This document shows positions 36,382-49,254 of a stretch of DNA of 64,000 nucleotides, piece by piece; within the stretch, counting starts at the first letter, position 1; each line of letters opens with the position of its first letter. The notes beneath the pieces were generated by a model. That model searched no databases. It was not told where the DNA came from and saw only the letters and a program-made list of their open reading frames with translations. Made by a program: the position numbers and the translations under genes. The stretch lies in the NCBI GenBank assembly GCA_026182355.1, contig JAPFBL010000035.1, positions 992,001-1,056,000 of the forward strand, given 5' to 3'. This DNA comes from Hermatobates lingyangjiaoensis. Lineage: Eukaryota; Arthropoda; Insecta; Hemiptera; Hermatobatidae.

Positions 36382-37296
36382 CGAGGTGTGTAAATAAAGT
36401 AGTGAGACTGGCAACGTCGCTTTCGATCTGGCAACGCTGGAGACGCGTGGCCTTGAGTAGCGTCAGGTGCACGTGTGATGCGCCTCCAGTATGAATCTGA
36501 ACTCGCCACAGTCATTTGTTTGTCCGTAGCGTTGGTTTTCGTGAAATGGTTTTTTCTTGAGCGTTTTAAAAATGAGTGACCTCAAAGTTGAGCAGCGGTG
36601 TGCAATCAAATTTTGCTTCAGACTTGGACATAATGCAACCGAAACTTTTGAAAAACTTCAGGAGGCCTATGGAGACGTGTTTTATCAAGGGCACAGGTTT
36701 TTCGGTGGTTTAAGGAATTTTCAGAAGGAAGAGAGTCGATTGAAGATGAACCACGAAGCGGAAGGCCTTCAAGTGCAAACACCGATGAAAATGTCAACAG
36801 AGTACGGAACCTTGTGCGTTCAGATCGACGCTTGACAGTCAGAATGATCGGGGAAGAGTTGAATTTGAATCACACCTCCGTTCATCACATTTTGACCAAT
36901 GAATTGGAGTGGGTGTTGCATCACGACAACGCGCCCTGTCACACTGCCATCTCAATAAACGAGTTTTTGGCCAGTAAAAACATTCCTGTTGCTCCTCAGC
37001 CTCCTTATTCACCAGACTTGAGTCCTTGTGACTTTTTCCTCTTCCCGAGATTGAAAAATCACCTCAAGGGAACTCATTTCGGGACACTACAAAACATACA
37101 AACTGCTGTAACCGACCAGCTGAAGGCCATTCCAGAATCCGAGTTCCAGCAATGCTACAATGATTGGAAGGACCGTCTCCAGCGCTGTGTGGCTTCCGAA
37201 GGGAACTATTTTGAAGGTGACAATATCACATTGTAATTATATTTGAATAGAAAATTTAAAAAAAAATCAGTCTCACTACTTTATTTACACACCTCG
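36382..37296 (+). mobile_element. internally deleted mariner copy, 915 bp
   Basis: The 29-bp inverted repeats (36382-36410, 37268-37296) match each other perfectly, and TA flanks both sides (36380-36381, 37297-37298). Relative to the copy at 14225 it lacks 399 bp, equal to 14746-15144 there. It keeps 8 bp lost from that copy, has a 1-bp deletion and one extra A near the end. The lengths account exactly: 1306 - 399 + 8 - 1 + 1 = 915. Perfect ends with a missing core make it a non-autonomous derivative that could still be mobilised if transposase is supplied elsewhere. Confidence 0.95.
36572..37236 (+). pseudogene. mariner transposase remnant
   Basis: The original ATG is at 36572 (MSDLKVEQRCAIKFCFR at the start). 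A 1-bp deletion in the AYGE(R) region near 36674 puts the rest out of frame. The downstream frame (36814-37236) resumes with RRLTVRMIGEELNLNHTSVHH. It then jumps at the 399-bp deletion from TNELE straight to WVLHHDNAPCH. The first catalytic Asp (GDESW) is lost while the other two, with 34 residues between them, remain. No active enzyme can be made. Confidence 0.92.
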
Positions 37297-37304
37297 TATA
37301 AGGA

Positions 37305-38560
37305 GATTCAGTAGTTATGGAAGTAATTGGTTAATGGTAATTAAGATAATGATATTTTAGTTATATAATGATTAAGATTTTAAAAGAAAATCTATTATAA
37401 GTCACTTTATAACATTATATTGATAAGCATATATAATTATTTATATATTTCTTTTAATTTTCATTATAAAAAAGAATTTTTTAAAACAATAAAAATGAAT
37501 ATTTTTCTACTAATTTGAGGTCTGTATTCACATCTATGCAGTCTATAAATGTAGTCCTGAAAACAATATTTAAACGATATTGTTTCTTTGGTTAAAGTAA
37601 TATAAAATAAAGCCATTTACTAATTTTCCACTGACCTTATTTCTGATGTACAGATTTTAGTTTCATTTTAAAAACTAAAAACGAACCAAGCCAAAGTTAA
37701 ACACGAAATTAAATTTACACTCCGACTATCTTAATAATTTAATTAAGTCTACCACTTTTTAAATATAGGTAATAATTCTATATCATATGCGAAATGGAAA
37801 ACGGATATGTCCGGAACAAAAGGATGAAACTGCAATGATAACTGGGAGCTTGTTGGCCATAAATGAAGGCAGTGGAACCACAAAGAGGAAAAATTAATTA
37901 TACAACAAACACCGACTTATTGAATACACTTAATTACACAAAAAAATCAAGCGCTAATATTTCATTTTAATCCAAATTTTAAATGTAAAAATATTGAAAT
38001 AAAAGAAATAATTAAAAATGAATATAACTGAAATAGTTAACTTTAACATCAATAAATACTTAATCATAAAAAGAGTAATTACGGTGTATGTATTAAATTG
38101 TAAAACTCATTATACATGATGTGTTATTCTAATCCTACTGATTAAATTTACGGATTTACTTTTATAATTAATTCCTTATTTGTTAATTAACCTAAAATGG
38201 TCTCTTTAAATCTATTGATCCAGGATACTCGTATCTATGCAATAAAACAAACGCATACTAATATAAATGTAATATTATAGTTTTTTTTATTGTTATAAAA
38301 CAACATGCTCCACCAGAAGGCATTACAAGCATTAAGATCTTTAGTAGTACACAATAATTCTTATTAAATTATGATAGTGACGAAGATGGTATAACGAAAA
38401 TATAATGTAATATTATAGTATAGAATATTACAGTATCATATATGGTACAAACGTTTTTATGTCCGGTAATAATCGTTTCTGTACATATAAATTTTATCTA
38501 TATACTTATAAAACTCTGAGTTTTTGTTTAACAATTTGCATACGCTCTTAAACTAGGTAA
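37305..38560. other. AT-rich intergenic DNA, nothing recognised
   Basis: No coding or repeat structure was recognised. Confidence 0.35.
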
Positions 38561-38572
38561 AATATTAGGAAT

Positions 38573-38630
38573 GTTGTGGGAATCGAACCCACGCCCTTGG
38601 CCAGCGCGCTACTGTCTGCACCACAGGGAC
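38573..38630 (-). repeat. tRNA-like sequence (tRNA pseudogene or SINE head)
   Basis: The - strand shows a perfect B-box GGTTCGATTCC (38579-38589) in a 5-bp T-stem GTGGG-ttcgatt-CCCAC, and an A-box-like GTGGTGCAGACAGTAGCGCG. Only about 13 nt lie between D-stem and T-stem where a tRNA needs over 20, so the anticodon arm is incomplete. It is not a functional tRNA. It could be a degenerate tRNA gene or the head of a tRNA-derived SINE. Confidence 0.55.
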
Positions 38631-38649
38631 TTTTGTACAATAACCTTCC

Positions 38650-41380
38650 AAAAACCTGATATAAACGACGTCAAAGAATTAAACAATAGTTTTTCGACCT
38701 AATTTATATTGATTTAATTATAATAATTGTATAAAGTGAAAATTTAAAGAATAATCGGCGAGAATATGAAATAATTATTTAATATATCAACAAATGATAT
38801 TTATTATAGATAACAGAAACCATATAAATTATCAAATTAATGTAAGTCAAATATTAACAGCACATAATTATGTCCGTAATCAAAAAACAGTTTGTCATAA
38901 TGCCTATATTTTCACCTTTTGTTATATCTATTTCAATAAAAATGATAGAGTAGGGCTTCCGATACATTGGAAGGTACAGAAAAGTTCTAAATAAAATTAA
39001 TCTTCCGTAATTAAGGAGTTGAGGACTAATTGCATTGGCTCTATCCTCTCAGGAATTGACAACTTCTTCCAGTTGTCAAGAGAGAAACTGATGCCAATAT
39101 TTATAATCCTTGTCTCAGTCTTACTTGGGGCGCACAAATTCTATTTAACTAGTAGTATGAGATTTTAAGAAGATGAAGAATACTCTAAATTTCTGATAAA
39201 TATTGGTGAAGACAGTTGAAAATAAAGAAATTATTACTGCCCGAAGGCATGTTTATCCGTGCACATAATTTTGATTAGTGTATTGAATACATTTACTCTT
39301 CATTAGCCAACCCTGAAATATTGTTCACAGAAAATTCTATGTAAGTTCCATTTAACGAAACACACAGTGATATTAATCGTAGGTTCATTAAATAATTTTA
39401 ATGATAAATTATTAATAAATAATTAAGAAATATCCAAATATACACTTAATCATTGATCTTTAGCATTAATGGCACACTCGATCTGGTTTTTATGTGAACT
39501 GAGCGCCTTGAACCTCAGCAATTTTAAAAGAAATTCTAGTTGCAGATTTCTGCTAAATTAAAAAAATATTGATTTTTTCAGAAGAAGTATCTTCTTTGAA
39601 AATGTAATTTTTGTGCAAGTTTATTGTTCTGTATTATCATGCTAATGATAATTTAATTTATTAATGACTTAAGAAGATGAGTTTTTCGGTTTTGAATTAT
39701 GGTATTCACATACGTAGAAACTGACCAATTCGAGAGATATTTTATTAAGCTCAGGACCTCAAATGGTGTATTTATATTGAACACTGGTATCGAAAGTAAA
39801 TCTAATAATATAATAACTTTTTACCTTTATATTTTATATAAAAAGCATCAATTGTAACAAAAATAAAACAAATTGTAGTTGACCTATAAATATCTCCAAC
39901 CTCTTGCTAGTCTCATGTTCTCCCAACCATTGGTAAATGTAATAAACCCTATCGATAATTATTAATATTTTACGAATATAGCATTATTGTTTTCCAGAGT
40001 CCACACTTACAGCCCTTCGATTGACAGCCTTTCAGTTAGAATTGACAGCTTATTGTGTGCAGCTCTCTAGGCTCGAGTGTAGATCTTTTGAATATAATCA
40101 CCCATTTCAGTTATTGGCAAGTTTCATTTCCCTGTTGATGTGACATTGGAATCCTAAATTTTTTCTCACTCTAGTTTATTATGGAGTCAATTTTAATGAC
40201 TTCCCTTCATTGTTCAGGGTCGATATTGATTCGTTTACGTTCTCTCCAAAGAACAATAAACACAAAATTTTCCATATCCTACATAAAACATTTAGGGTTA
40301 TTATCAACATTTGACCTCCAACATTCAGAAAGGTGCCAGTAGTAAATCAATATCAATGGCATGATGGATAGGATTAAAAACCGTGCGTACACAGACCCTC
40401 TGAGAATGTATATAGCTGTCTTCACTGATATATGTCCGGTCCTCGTCAAAGATAGCTACCTTAAAAACTTGAAGAACCAAAACTTAGAAGTATAGAACGA
40501 ACCAAGTAAGTTATATCCATCCTAGATAGTTAAAATCTATGCAAACAAATAAGCCACACTTTTCGGCATTTGAATAAGTGAATGTGTGTACGTGTGATTG
40601 TTAAAGTTTTCATTTGTTAATTGGCTCCCAATTTACTTACAGCAAACCAAACTTTACGTTAATTCCACTTACCTCGACATAAATGTTTCCTTTTCAAATT
40701 TATTAAAAAATCTTTAATAAAAACTTCTCATGATACAGATTTAGAAAAACAGTTTACGTACGCGGAACAATGTGAACAATATTTTTCATAAAGGACATAA
40801 AAAAAATGAAGAGTATGACCAAAATTCGAACCAAAACATTCAGTATTTACTCAAGTGACCCTGGAATAAGATTAAAATTGTTAAACGATAGACAATACGG
40901 TATAACTCCTTTATAATGCGGGCAAATTTTATTGCATCACTTTGTGGTAGTATTTGCTATAACCATTGTGTTGAATTTTGTATTCAGAGATCCATTTTTG
41001 AAAGCGGCTGTAGAGAAATTACTTCACATATCTTGGTAAGATCTATTCATCATAATTGATTGTTTAGATTTCTGTTTTATGTTGCCTGTCAATTTGTGTT
41101 TGCATACTTCAGTGATTGTTATACTTTATAATTGTATTCTATTTCTTCTTGTTTAAACTGTTCACTACTTATTTGAAATTATCTTTCTAACTGAAATTAT
41201 CTCGCAACACACTTTCTTATTGCTGATTAGGCTGGCAAGGGTAAAATCATATATGATGGGATAATGGTATAAAACATCACTTTATTTTCGATATAAAAGG
41301 AGTTTAAAAAAACTAACTACTCACTTTTACCAAAAAATCTCTTCTCCAAGCAGTTTGTGCAAGAGTAAACCTTTCTCATC
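38650..41380. other. AT-rich intergenic DNA, nothing recognised
   Basis: No coding region is supported. Confidence 0.35.
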
Positions 41381-41810
41381 CCCCTACAGCAGACATGGGC
41401 AACCTGCGGCCCGCGGGTCACATGTTACCCAACACGCGTATTTCTGCAGCCCTGGGAGATTATCTGGAATCCTATCTTAATATTAAAAACTCTTTTGCTT
41501 ATTAACAAAAACCCACACAGACTTTTGGAAGGAAATTACAACTTTGGAGAGATAGCTCTATAGCTAGAAATTTTTAGTTTTTTCTTTTATGACGCAAAAA
41601 CATTTTGGAGATTGTGTTGTTATAATTGTTTACTATAATGAAATATGAGATGAATAATAATTTTCATTATAAGGACAATAAAAAGTTAAATAATTATTGA
41701 CACGTTGATATAACACACAGTTTGTATTTCTATATATATATATATAAAGATTTCACATAAACACGTGAAATAACAATGATCAAACCACAATAAGAAAATG
41801 GGAAAACAAC

Positions 41811-41852
41811 ACTAAGATCTTTTAACCGTAACAAGCGGTCTTCGTCAGAGTC
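41811..41852 (-). ncRNA. decayed hammerhead-like motif
   Basis: GACT-CTGACGA, one base (A), helix GACCG-cttgtta-CGGTT (five pairs including one G-T), then AAAA instead of GAAA. It belongs to the same family as 29387, 49165 and about 51110. Confidence 0.35.
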
Positions 41853-41894
41853 AAAAACCCAACTGACGTTGGGTTATATCTATATATATATATA

Positions 41895-42060
41895 ACAATT
41901 AAAAGAAACGGTCCAGCGGACTTTTTTAAATGAAATAAATTCAAAACGAAAGAAAGAAACAGACACAACTCACATCGAAATATCGATGTGAGTTGTGTCT
42001 GTGTCTTTCTGTGTGTTTCCTTCGTTTTGAATTTATTTTATTTATATATATATATATAAA
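41895..42060. repeat. palindrome flanked by TA repeats
   Basis: The inverted arms (AAATTCAAAACGAA... / ...TTCGTTTTGAATTT) meet near 41980 at CATCGAAATATCGATG. A tail ACGGTCCAGCGGAC (41908-41921) and TA microsatellites on both sides match the pattern around 11181, 44720 and 49437. Confidence 0.7.
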
Positions 42061-42653
42061 AATACATTATAGATATAAGCTGTACGTATCGACATACCTC
42101 AGAAATTACCATTATTTGGAAATTATATAATGCGGCCCCCAGTTCAGAAAAGGTTGCCCATGCCCGCCTTAGAGTCTCTTTACTCTTGATCTCATTCACA
42201 ACATCTGAATACTAGTAGAAGGAACATTTCGTGATTCTCGACCTATAAGACCAGTCTCGATCGTGACTCTTTTATATCATAGTGTACTAGCTCTGACTTA
42301 CCTCGTCACATATAGTAGCACAACGATTCAGTTGTAGTTGAAGACCAAAAATGCATATAATAAAAAACCGATACTGACAACCTAAGTGAAATATAAAGTT
42401 TAATAATTGATAGGTAAACAATATTTATGTTGTTTTCAGTTTCTTTTTTGATGTAGTTTTCATGAGTTTTTTAAAATTTTTCTGATTTATCAAACTTTGA
42501 TACAGATAGCACGTGTAAATTCTCGCTAAGAGCAGCACAATAAGATAGCAATGTAAAATCTTTCAATGTATGCAAAATAGCAAGATAATAAGGTCATCCT
42601 TATAAATAATATAAGGTAATTTCCATGTTATTGTAATTAATTTCGTATTGATG

Positions 42654-42696
42654 TTGGCCTGAAGATGTCTAGCAATATAGACGAAACGATTGCTGG
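42654..42696 (+). ncRNA. hammerhead-like motif, best helix II
   Basis: TTGGC, CTGAAGA, one base (T), helix GTCTA-gcaata-TAGAC (five perfect pairs), GAAA, CGATT, GCTGG. TTGGC pairs with GCTGG when G-U wobbles are allowed. Both core boxes are intact. No open reading frame or palindrome lies beside it. Confidence 0.5.
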
Positions 42697-42719
42697 ACGC
42701 TGGATCAAACCTCGTGAAG

Positions 42720-44870
42720 GAAAAATAATGTATAACATAACGAAAAAGAATAACACATTAAAAAACATTTCAAGACCTCACTTTGATATTTCAACGAATT
42801 ATAGTAATCAGGAGAGAAGATTACAGAGATAAAAATATCAAGGAAGACAGAAAGTAGAAGTAAAAAATTGAAAAGGAAATTTAATCATCCAATCTTCAAC
42901 GCTACAGAAAAGAGAAAAAAAAATATTAAAACGGAAGGTTCAATAAAGATGTAAGAAAATAAGAAAATATAATACAATTGAAGGGAAAAACAAGGTTAAA
43001 TAAGGTAGCAAGACATCAGCTGAAAGTTAAATGATGTTTATATGAAAATAGAGAAAGCTTAAATGAGGTCCTGAATCAGCAGGAATGGTTAAATAAGAAT
43101 CTGAGTTAAAAGCAAATTGTTTAAAGAAGTTATAATATAATTAATAAAACTTTGTTTTATTAAGTTTAAAAGTTTATAGTAGAGGTGAAATAAAGGTATA
43201 AAATAATAGGAGAAGGTTAAATAAGTTTAAAGGTACAGGTTATGAGAAAATAAGAGAAATTTATAAGAGGAAAAGAGCTAAACGTTATAAATCCTACTTG
43301 AAGATGCGCTATGTGCGAAACCGGTCCAACGTCTGTAACAACGATTGACGTGCTAACACTGATTTGTATAATATGAAGCTACATGTAGTTAAATTCCCTA
43401 TTATATGGGTACTATTAATAATTGTGTATTTTTTTTAAGTTTGTAGCCTGAGGATGGGCATATGGATTGCTGAAAATATTACTAATTATGCTAAATTGTT
43501 GAGAAACTGAAGTCTTATTCTTTAATTCATATAAAATGAAAATTCTCAAATTAAACAGTGTTATTAAATTAAAGTTTCAGTTTTGAAATGGTAATGAATG
43601 TTTAAAGTTAACTATGGTTGAAAGAAAGGAAGCATTTTCAAGTAAAACTTACTTCTTAGCGAGAGTGATGTTCTTACTACAGCTGTAGTTAACTCTAACT
43701 TATAATTAAAAGGAATGTAGTCTGGAAGTTCGTAAAGCACCGAATTTGCATCTTAACAATGAAAACTTAAAATTCAGTTGTATATAAACTATTTTTGCTT
43801 GATAAAACGACATAGTTGTTAAATGTTGTTGTTCCTTAATTAAAGTTCATACAAAGACCTCACAGAAAGTTTTATGGCCTTAACAAAAGACTCAGTTGAC
43901 TTTGAAATTAAGCCTTTGAACTCAATATTCTTTTTCATTTGTCCAAACCATTTGAGGCATGAATGCCACTAAACATTCAGTGTCTCATTCTCCAGTTAAC
44001 TTTAGGATAAAAACCAGTTAATGCAACTTACTTTTTACCCTTCTGAAAAGAAAGGACTGTTCCAGATCTGTATTGTAGAATAATTGGTGTATATGTCAAA
44101 GATTTCTCAGCCAAGAATCGTTTAGTTCTTTTAGCAGTATTAGAGTGTTTCCTTTATCCACATGTCCAGATAACCTCGATAAGTAAATCGCTAATTTTCT
44201 TTAAACCACTTCACAAACGGACAACTAAGTTTAACTAGGTTTGTAGGAACAAATTCAAGTTTTATCACGAGGACTGTTGTTTATCTATTTTTTGAGCTAT
44301 AGTTAAATTAAATGTAAATCTTTATATGGCCCAAAATTTTTTTGTGAGTATCAGTTAAGATGTTTGGAATCTGCCTTAATCCTAATATTCAATCACCTTG
44401 TAACATTCACCCTGAGTGACATTTTGTTCTCCTTTGCTCTGTTCATACATTCATGATGTTTCCTTTTTTACGGTCTCATCACCAAAACTTAAGGATCCCC
44501 GATTAAACTATACAAACCAAATATGCACACTTACAACGATATTCTTATTCCCAAGCGCTGCATGAAGCTACCCAAAGCTTTCTTCATGCCTCAAACTACT
44601 TAAAAAATCGTAAACGTGGAAGTGTTTTTTAGTTAACTCTATAATTAACCAGGACATAATCACTGTTATTATACACACAAATTGACAAGAAAGGGATATA
44701 TATATATGAACCGTTGATGACGGTTCAACGGAAAATTAGAGGCAGTAACTGTGTCTGTTCCTTTGTTCTGTGTTTGTCATTTACCGTGAAACATATATGT
44801 ATATAAAGCTATCTGTAATTTTTATCTAAGATATGCTAGTACAGATCAGATATATTTATTTTTAGTCAAA
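42720..44870. other. AT-rich intergenic DNA with two weak hammerhead-like relics
   Basis: No coding region. Near 43300 (TTGAAGA, GCGC-tat-GTGC, GAAAC) and 43445 (CTGAGGA ... GAAAA) partial versions of the hammerhead-like plan occur, each with an altered box or helix. Confidence 0.3.
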
Positions 44871-44879
44871 TTAATTATT

Positions 44880-45700
44880 ACTTTACTATAAGTAAAATAT
44901 AGTGATCGTGAAAAAATTCGATCTCGAGATTTTGACGGAATTACATGTTTTGAGGTACCAGAAGTCGTTTTATGACGTTTTTACGATGATGTCTGTGTGT
45001 GTGTGGGTGGGTGGTGGGTGCGTGTGTTAGCATTGCTTGTTACCACGCTACGGTCCAGAATCTTTGATGGATCAAGTTGATATTTTACACAAAAATGGGC
45101 CCCATGTAGACGAAGATCCCTATTGTTTGGGAAGAATTATGCATGATGGGAAAGTCACTTTTTTTGCCAAAAACCGTTTTTTTTTAAAACATTTATTTCT
45201 CCTAAACTGATAACCCTAGAGTTTTGAAATTTTGACATTATCTTTGAAGTTACAAATGCAACAAACGAAAAATATATTCAGAATTTTAAGACAACAGGAA
45301 ATATTTTTTTTTTCAATAAAATGTAAAAATTTTGACTTATAATTCAATCTCAAACCTTGTGAGAGCGATACAAGCCATACTGTTTGACGGACAAGAATGA
45401 AACTATGCCTACAAATAGAACATTATATGGTGAATGAGTTGAGATATATTTTTTTAAAATTACTTTCGCTAAAGGGGCGTTACAGTACGATTTGTGTTTT
45501 CAGAAAATGTTTTTTTGACGCTAAACGGCTCGTTAAAAAATAATGAAAATTTGACCAAAAATGGAACAAAAAATTAGCAATCCACAAAAAAAAACTCATG
45601 AAGTTTCAATTACGGGAAAGAGCAATAACGATATAAAAACTGTTTGTTTATTCTAGACTAAGAGATCACCTGCTATACTTGTCGAATTTTTTGTATTTTT
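44880..45700 (+). repeat. dispersed repeat B, copy 2
   Basis: It opens with TTTACTATAAGTAAA and then follows the block order described for the copy at 22880, including the GT-rich patch at about 44990-45025. Similarity to the reversed copy near 54950 continues through 'TTTACATTGACTTAGAAATTTTTTGA' equivalents to about 45760. A boundary motif (46455-46492) lies further right. Confidence 0.6.
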
Positions 45701-46454
45701 TTACATTGTTTACATTGACTTAGAAATTTTTTGAGCGAATCCCCTGAGATAAAATTTATGTTTCTAATGGAAAAATGAAAATATATTATTGACTTATAAG
45801 AGATGTAAGAGGAATAATATTGTGCAGGTAAATGATAACACTCATTAAAAAAAAAATTCGTATATATGTTATTTGACAAAGGGGAAGGAAAATGATCTTA
45901 TTAAATACTAAGAAGCCATAAAATTCCCAGTATAATAATTCTGTTAAAAACCAAAAATGTAAAAGATAATTCAAAATATAAATCTTTCGTTTAGAGATTA
46001 ATAACTGTAATTATCGTATATCTTTAATTAACAAAGCACCTTAAAATAACATTTTCTTCGCTGTTTAAGATGTTTTTCAGAGAAAAAAAGGGTATTTTCC
46101 TGTTTTAAATTTTAAAATTTTACTTTAATATTCAATGTAGAAGGATGTCAAGTAAACGATGTAAGAAATCCACTGGCTGTTTGAACGAAAGCCATTCTCT
46201 TGTAGGAGAATAAATCGTTTCAAGAAATCTTCACTTTGGTTTTTCAAAAATGTTATTACTGCTGTAGTTATACTAATGAAATTATTTGCATCAGCTGTGG
46301 GATGTACAAAAATAAGCTTATATATTGATATGTCCTTCTATGACTATCTGTAGTACCTCAGGAATGAAAGTGTAATAATTATATCCCATTTAGATGTTTA
46401 CATTATGCTTAAATGAGACGTTATGTATTATATACTCAAGAAATTTAATATTAA

Positions 46455-46492
46455 GTTACTTATAGTAAAGTTGAGTGTAGGCCACTCCAGAT
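46455..46492 (-). repeat. boundary motif of dispersed repeat A
   Basis: The - strand reads CTGGAGTGGCCTACACTC followed by an AACTTTACTATAAG block, the same terminus seen at 3213, 4702 and 52743 and, on this strand, near 250 and 780. Confidence 0.55.
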
Positions 46493-46499
46493 TTTTTTA

Positions 46500-49150
46500 A
46501 AAAGGTTTAATATAACCTACGCATGCAGATCGGTGAAGTTTCCTCAAATTTTTTGAATTAGAGACCTATAACTCATATAAACAACACGTACGAGCGTACA
46601 TTGAAAACCGGGAAATTTCTTGTGCGTTCTGCAGACAATTACCAAAATTACTCTCGGATTTTTAATTTTTATTTTTATTGATTAAATTCAAAATTTCAAT
46701 AAATTTTTATAAAAAAATATAATTTACAAAATTTACTTTATTTTCAATATCAGGGTCAGTTGTGGTCTAATCTAGCTAGTTTTAGTCTAGTGGCTTACAG
46801 TTTGTGAGATAAAAGTGTTGTTTAGAAGCAGAGCAGTTGTCAATAGCAGGAGTCAAATTTCTCTAATGGCGGAATAATGTTTATTGTTAGTGTAGGTCAA
46901 GTGTATACTAGTGGATCATGTTTACCAATTTATTGTCAGATATTTTCATCATGAGACAAATTTATTGCCAGATTTTCTGCCCCTTCTAGAGTGTCAGACC
47001 ATTGATGAACACTGTCATTAGACACACTTGAATTACGAGTATGCTATTAACAACCACATTGCTTCTAGATCAAACTTTATCTCACTAACTAAACCGGTAA
47101 CACTACACTACACCTGACCCTTGCTATTGACGTGATAACCTCGCTGCCTACCTCTAGACCACTGGTCTAGATCTGACTCGCTACCACTGGACCTGATCTG
47201 AATCCTCAGTCAGAACAATTGACACTGAACATGGTGGTTTTCAGTCAATTAGAAATCAATACATTAGTGATTTACCGAAGATGCCGCTAGTGTCAGCAGA
47301 ATCACTGATGCATTTTCATACTGTCTAGTTATATTCTTACGATGAATATATATATTCTAAATAAAACAGTTAGTGTTGTAAACAAAATGAAATGACCTCT
47401 GCAAAGGATTTAAATAAGATCTCTGGTTGTTAAACCACATAGATTTAATCTTGTTAACAGCCTCCATTGAGGTTTCCGCATATAATACTTGGCTCATGTA
47501 CACTGAAACCCATTTCGGTCTAGAATATCTCTTAGCCTACAAGTCATTATTTTAATTACAATGGTATTATATAAATAACTTTTATACCTGTTATATTTAT
47601 AAATTTTAAATACCTGTTATATCTCTACTCCCCAGCTCCCACACCCATGAGGACAGCGATGCCCTGAAAAGATACAAAATAAATTAGCTAAAAATTATGA
47701 CATCATATGTTTATCATTAATTTACATAACCTGGTTACTCTGCAGAGATACTATCAAACCATGAGGTAACTATAAAATCAAATTTATTAATAATAAATTA
47801 AAATATGTACTTCATTTATTTTAAGGTATATTTATCAAAACAGGTGACGTATACAAGTATACATAAGAGAGTATACATGGTCTTTTCCAATATTTCATAT
47901 AAACCTCAGTAATTACAGAATCTCCTCATACAATCTTAACAATTTCTGCAAACCATAAAAACATACATTATTCTAATAAAAATTCTGATATAACATAACA
48001 AGTATAGTGAAAAACCTGCATTTATGACTCTAATCACTCTGAATACGTATCAATGAAAAGAAAGTGTTCAAGTAAAATTTACACTGTGGGCCGATACGTG
48101 TCGTTCTGTCATCCTATATCATATTTTCATACCATAGTCTACTAGCTGTTTTGATTCATTAGCATGCCCCTGACCTTTCGGCTAATAACATGACACCACG
48201 ATCTACTACCGTCAAATACTTAGGATTGCACCTAAGCAGGTGTCTTTGCAGGAGTCATAAAATATTCTAATTTAAAGGGCACCATTTAACAGAAGCTACA
48301 CAATTCTACCTCACTACTTGCCAACGCTAAAATCAATGACAATGGAAAAACTATTGCTTTATAAGGCAGTGGTAATATATTTTTTGAACACGCGGTAATG
48401 TATGAATAATGGAAGCAGTTCTAATTGTCTTAGGATATAATTCCTAAAATCTAATGCTCTTCGTCAAATTCTTCAAAAACCTTTCTGAATACAAATAAGA
48501 CAATTCATTTAGAACTAAGAATTTAAACAGTTCTTACTGTTTGAAAGTTACCAAATCCCATTATAAATCATCTCATAAACGGCTTTTTGAACATTCCAAA
48601 AATATTCCGGGAATTCACTAAAAATGATCCCAAATAGGATGTAGCCAAGTAATTTGTTGGCTGAACTATCGTTATTTTCATTCTCTTTACATTCAGATTG
48701 AAAATATTTGATATCTGTTAAAACTTTTAATAAACGATATCTATATATTTTATTCAATTACTGGGTATAAATAACAATTACAAAAACATATAAATAGAAA
48801 TCAAGTAAATAAGACAGATTTTAAAAAAATAAATTATTAATAAATAAGAAATAAAGCATAGAACATTGCCTGACCTTAGAGAATGGAGGATTATGTTCGT
48901 AAGTCGGAGTACTACTGCAGTAGTAGCTAACACAACATCAAAGTCGTTGACAATCAATTCAGGTTTGTTTTTTTCTGAAAGTATCTATCATGTATAAGTA
49001 TTATCAAACTCCTTGGTAAAATATTATTTTATTAAACTCGTAGATATTCAGGTTAATATTTATTTTTTTTATTTTGACTATATTTATTTTAAAATATGTA
49101 TATGTATACCTAAAAGTCATTGATGTATAATATTATATATATATATAAAA
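46500..49150. other. intergenic DNA, nothing recognised apart from a 19-bp palindrome
   Basis: No coding region is supported. A short perfect palindrome, TCTAGACCA-C-TGGTCTAGA, lies at 47153-47171. Confidence 0.35.
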
Positions 49151-49164
49151 CCAGTTGGGTTTTT

Positions 49165-49207
49165 GACTCTGACGAAGACCGCTTGTTACAGTTGAAAGAT
49201 CTTAGTC
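49165..49207 (+). ncRNA. hammerhead-like motif
   Basis: GACT, CTGACGA, one base (A), helix GACCG-cttgtta-CAGTT (one mismatch), GAAA, then the self-complementary AGATCT, T, and AGTC pairing with GACT. It is flanked by TA microsatellites. Confidence 0.4.
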
Positions 49208-49254
49208 TTGTTTTCCCATTTCTTATTGTGGTTTGATCATATATTATATATATA

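Larger units (their letters stand above)
41390..42166. mobile_element. non-autonomous hAT-type element, 777 bp, with nested palindromes
   Basis: The left end reads CAGACATGGGCAACCTGCGG and the reversed right end CGGGCATGGGCAACCTTTTC. These match the 'CAGNNNTGGGCAACCT' termini of many hAT elements, including the 'GCGGCCC' box just inside. The flanks CCCTACAG (41382-41389) and CCTTAGAG (42167-42174) agree at 6 of 8 positions, as expected for an aged 8-bp target duplication. No transposase is present. Later insertions, the unit at about 41770-41885 and the palindrome at 41895-42060, lie inside it. Confidence 0.7.

Noticed and set aside
38573..38630. A working tRNA gene
   Set aside because: The stretch between D-stem and T-stem is too short for a full anticodon arm.
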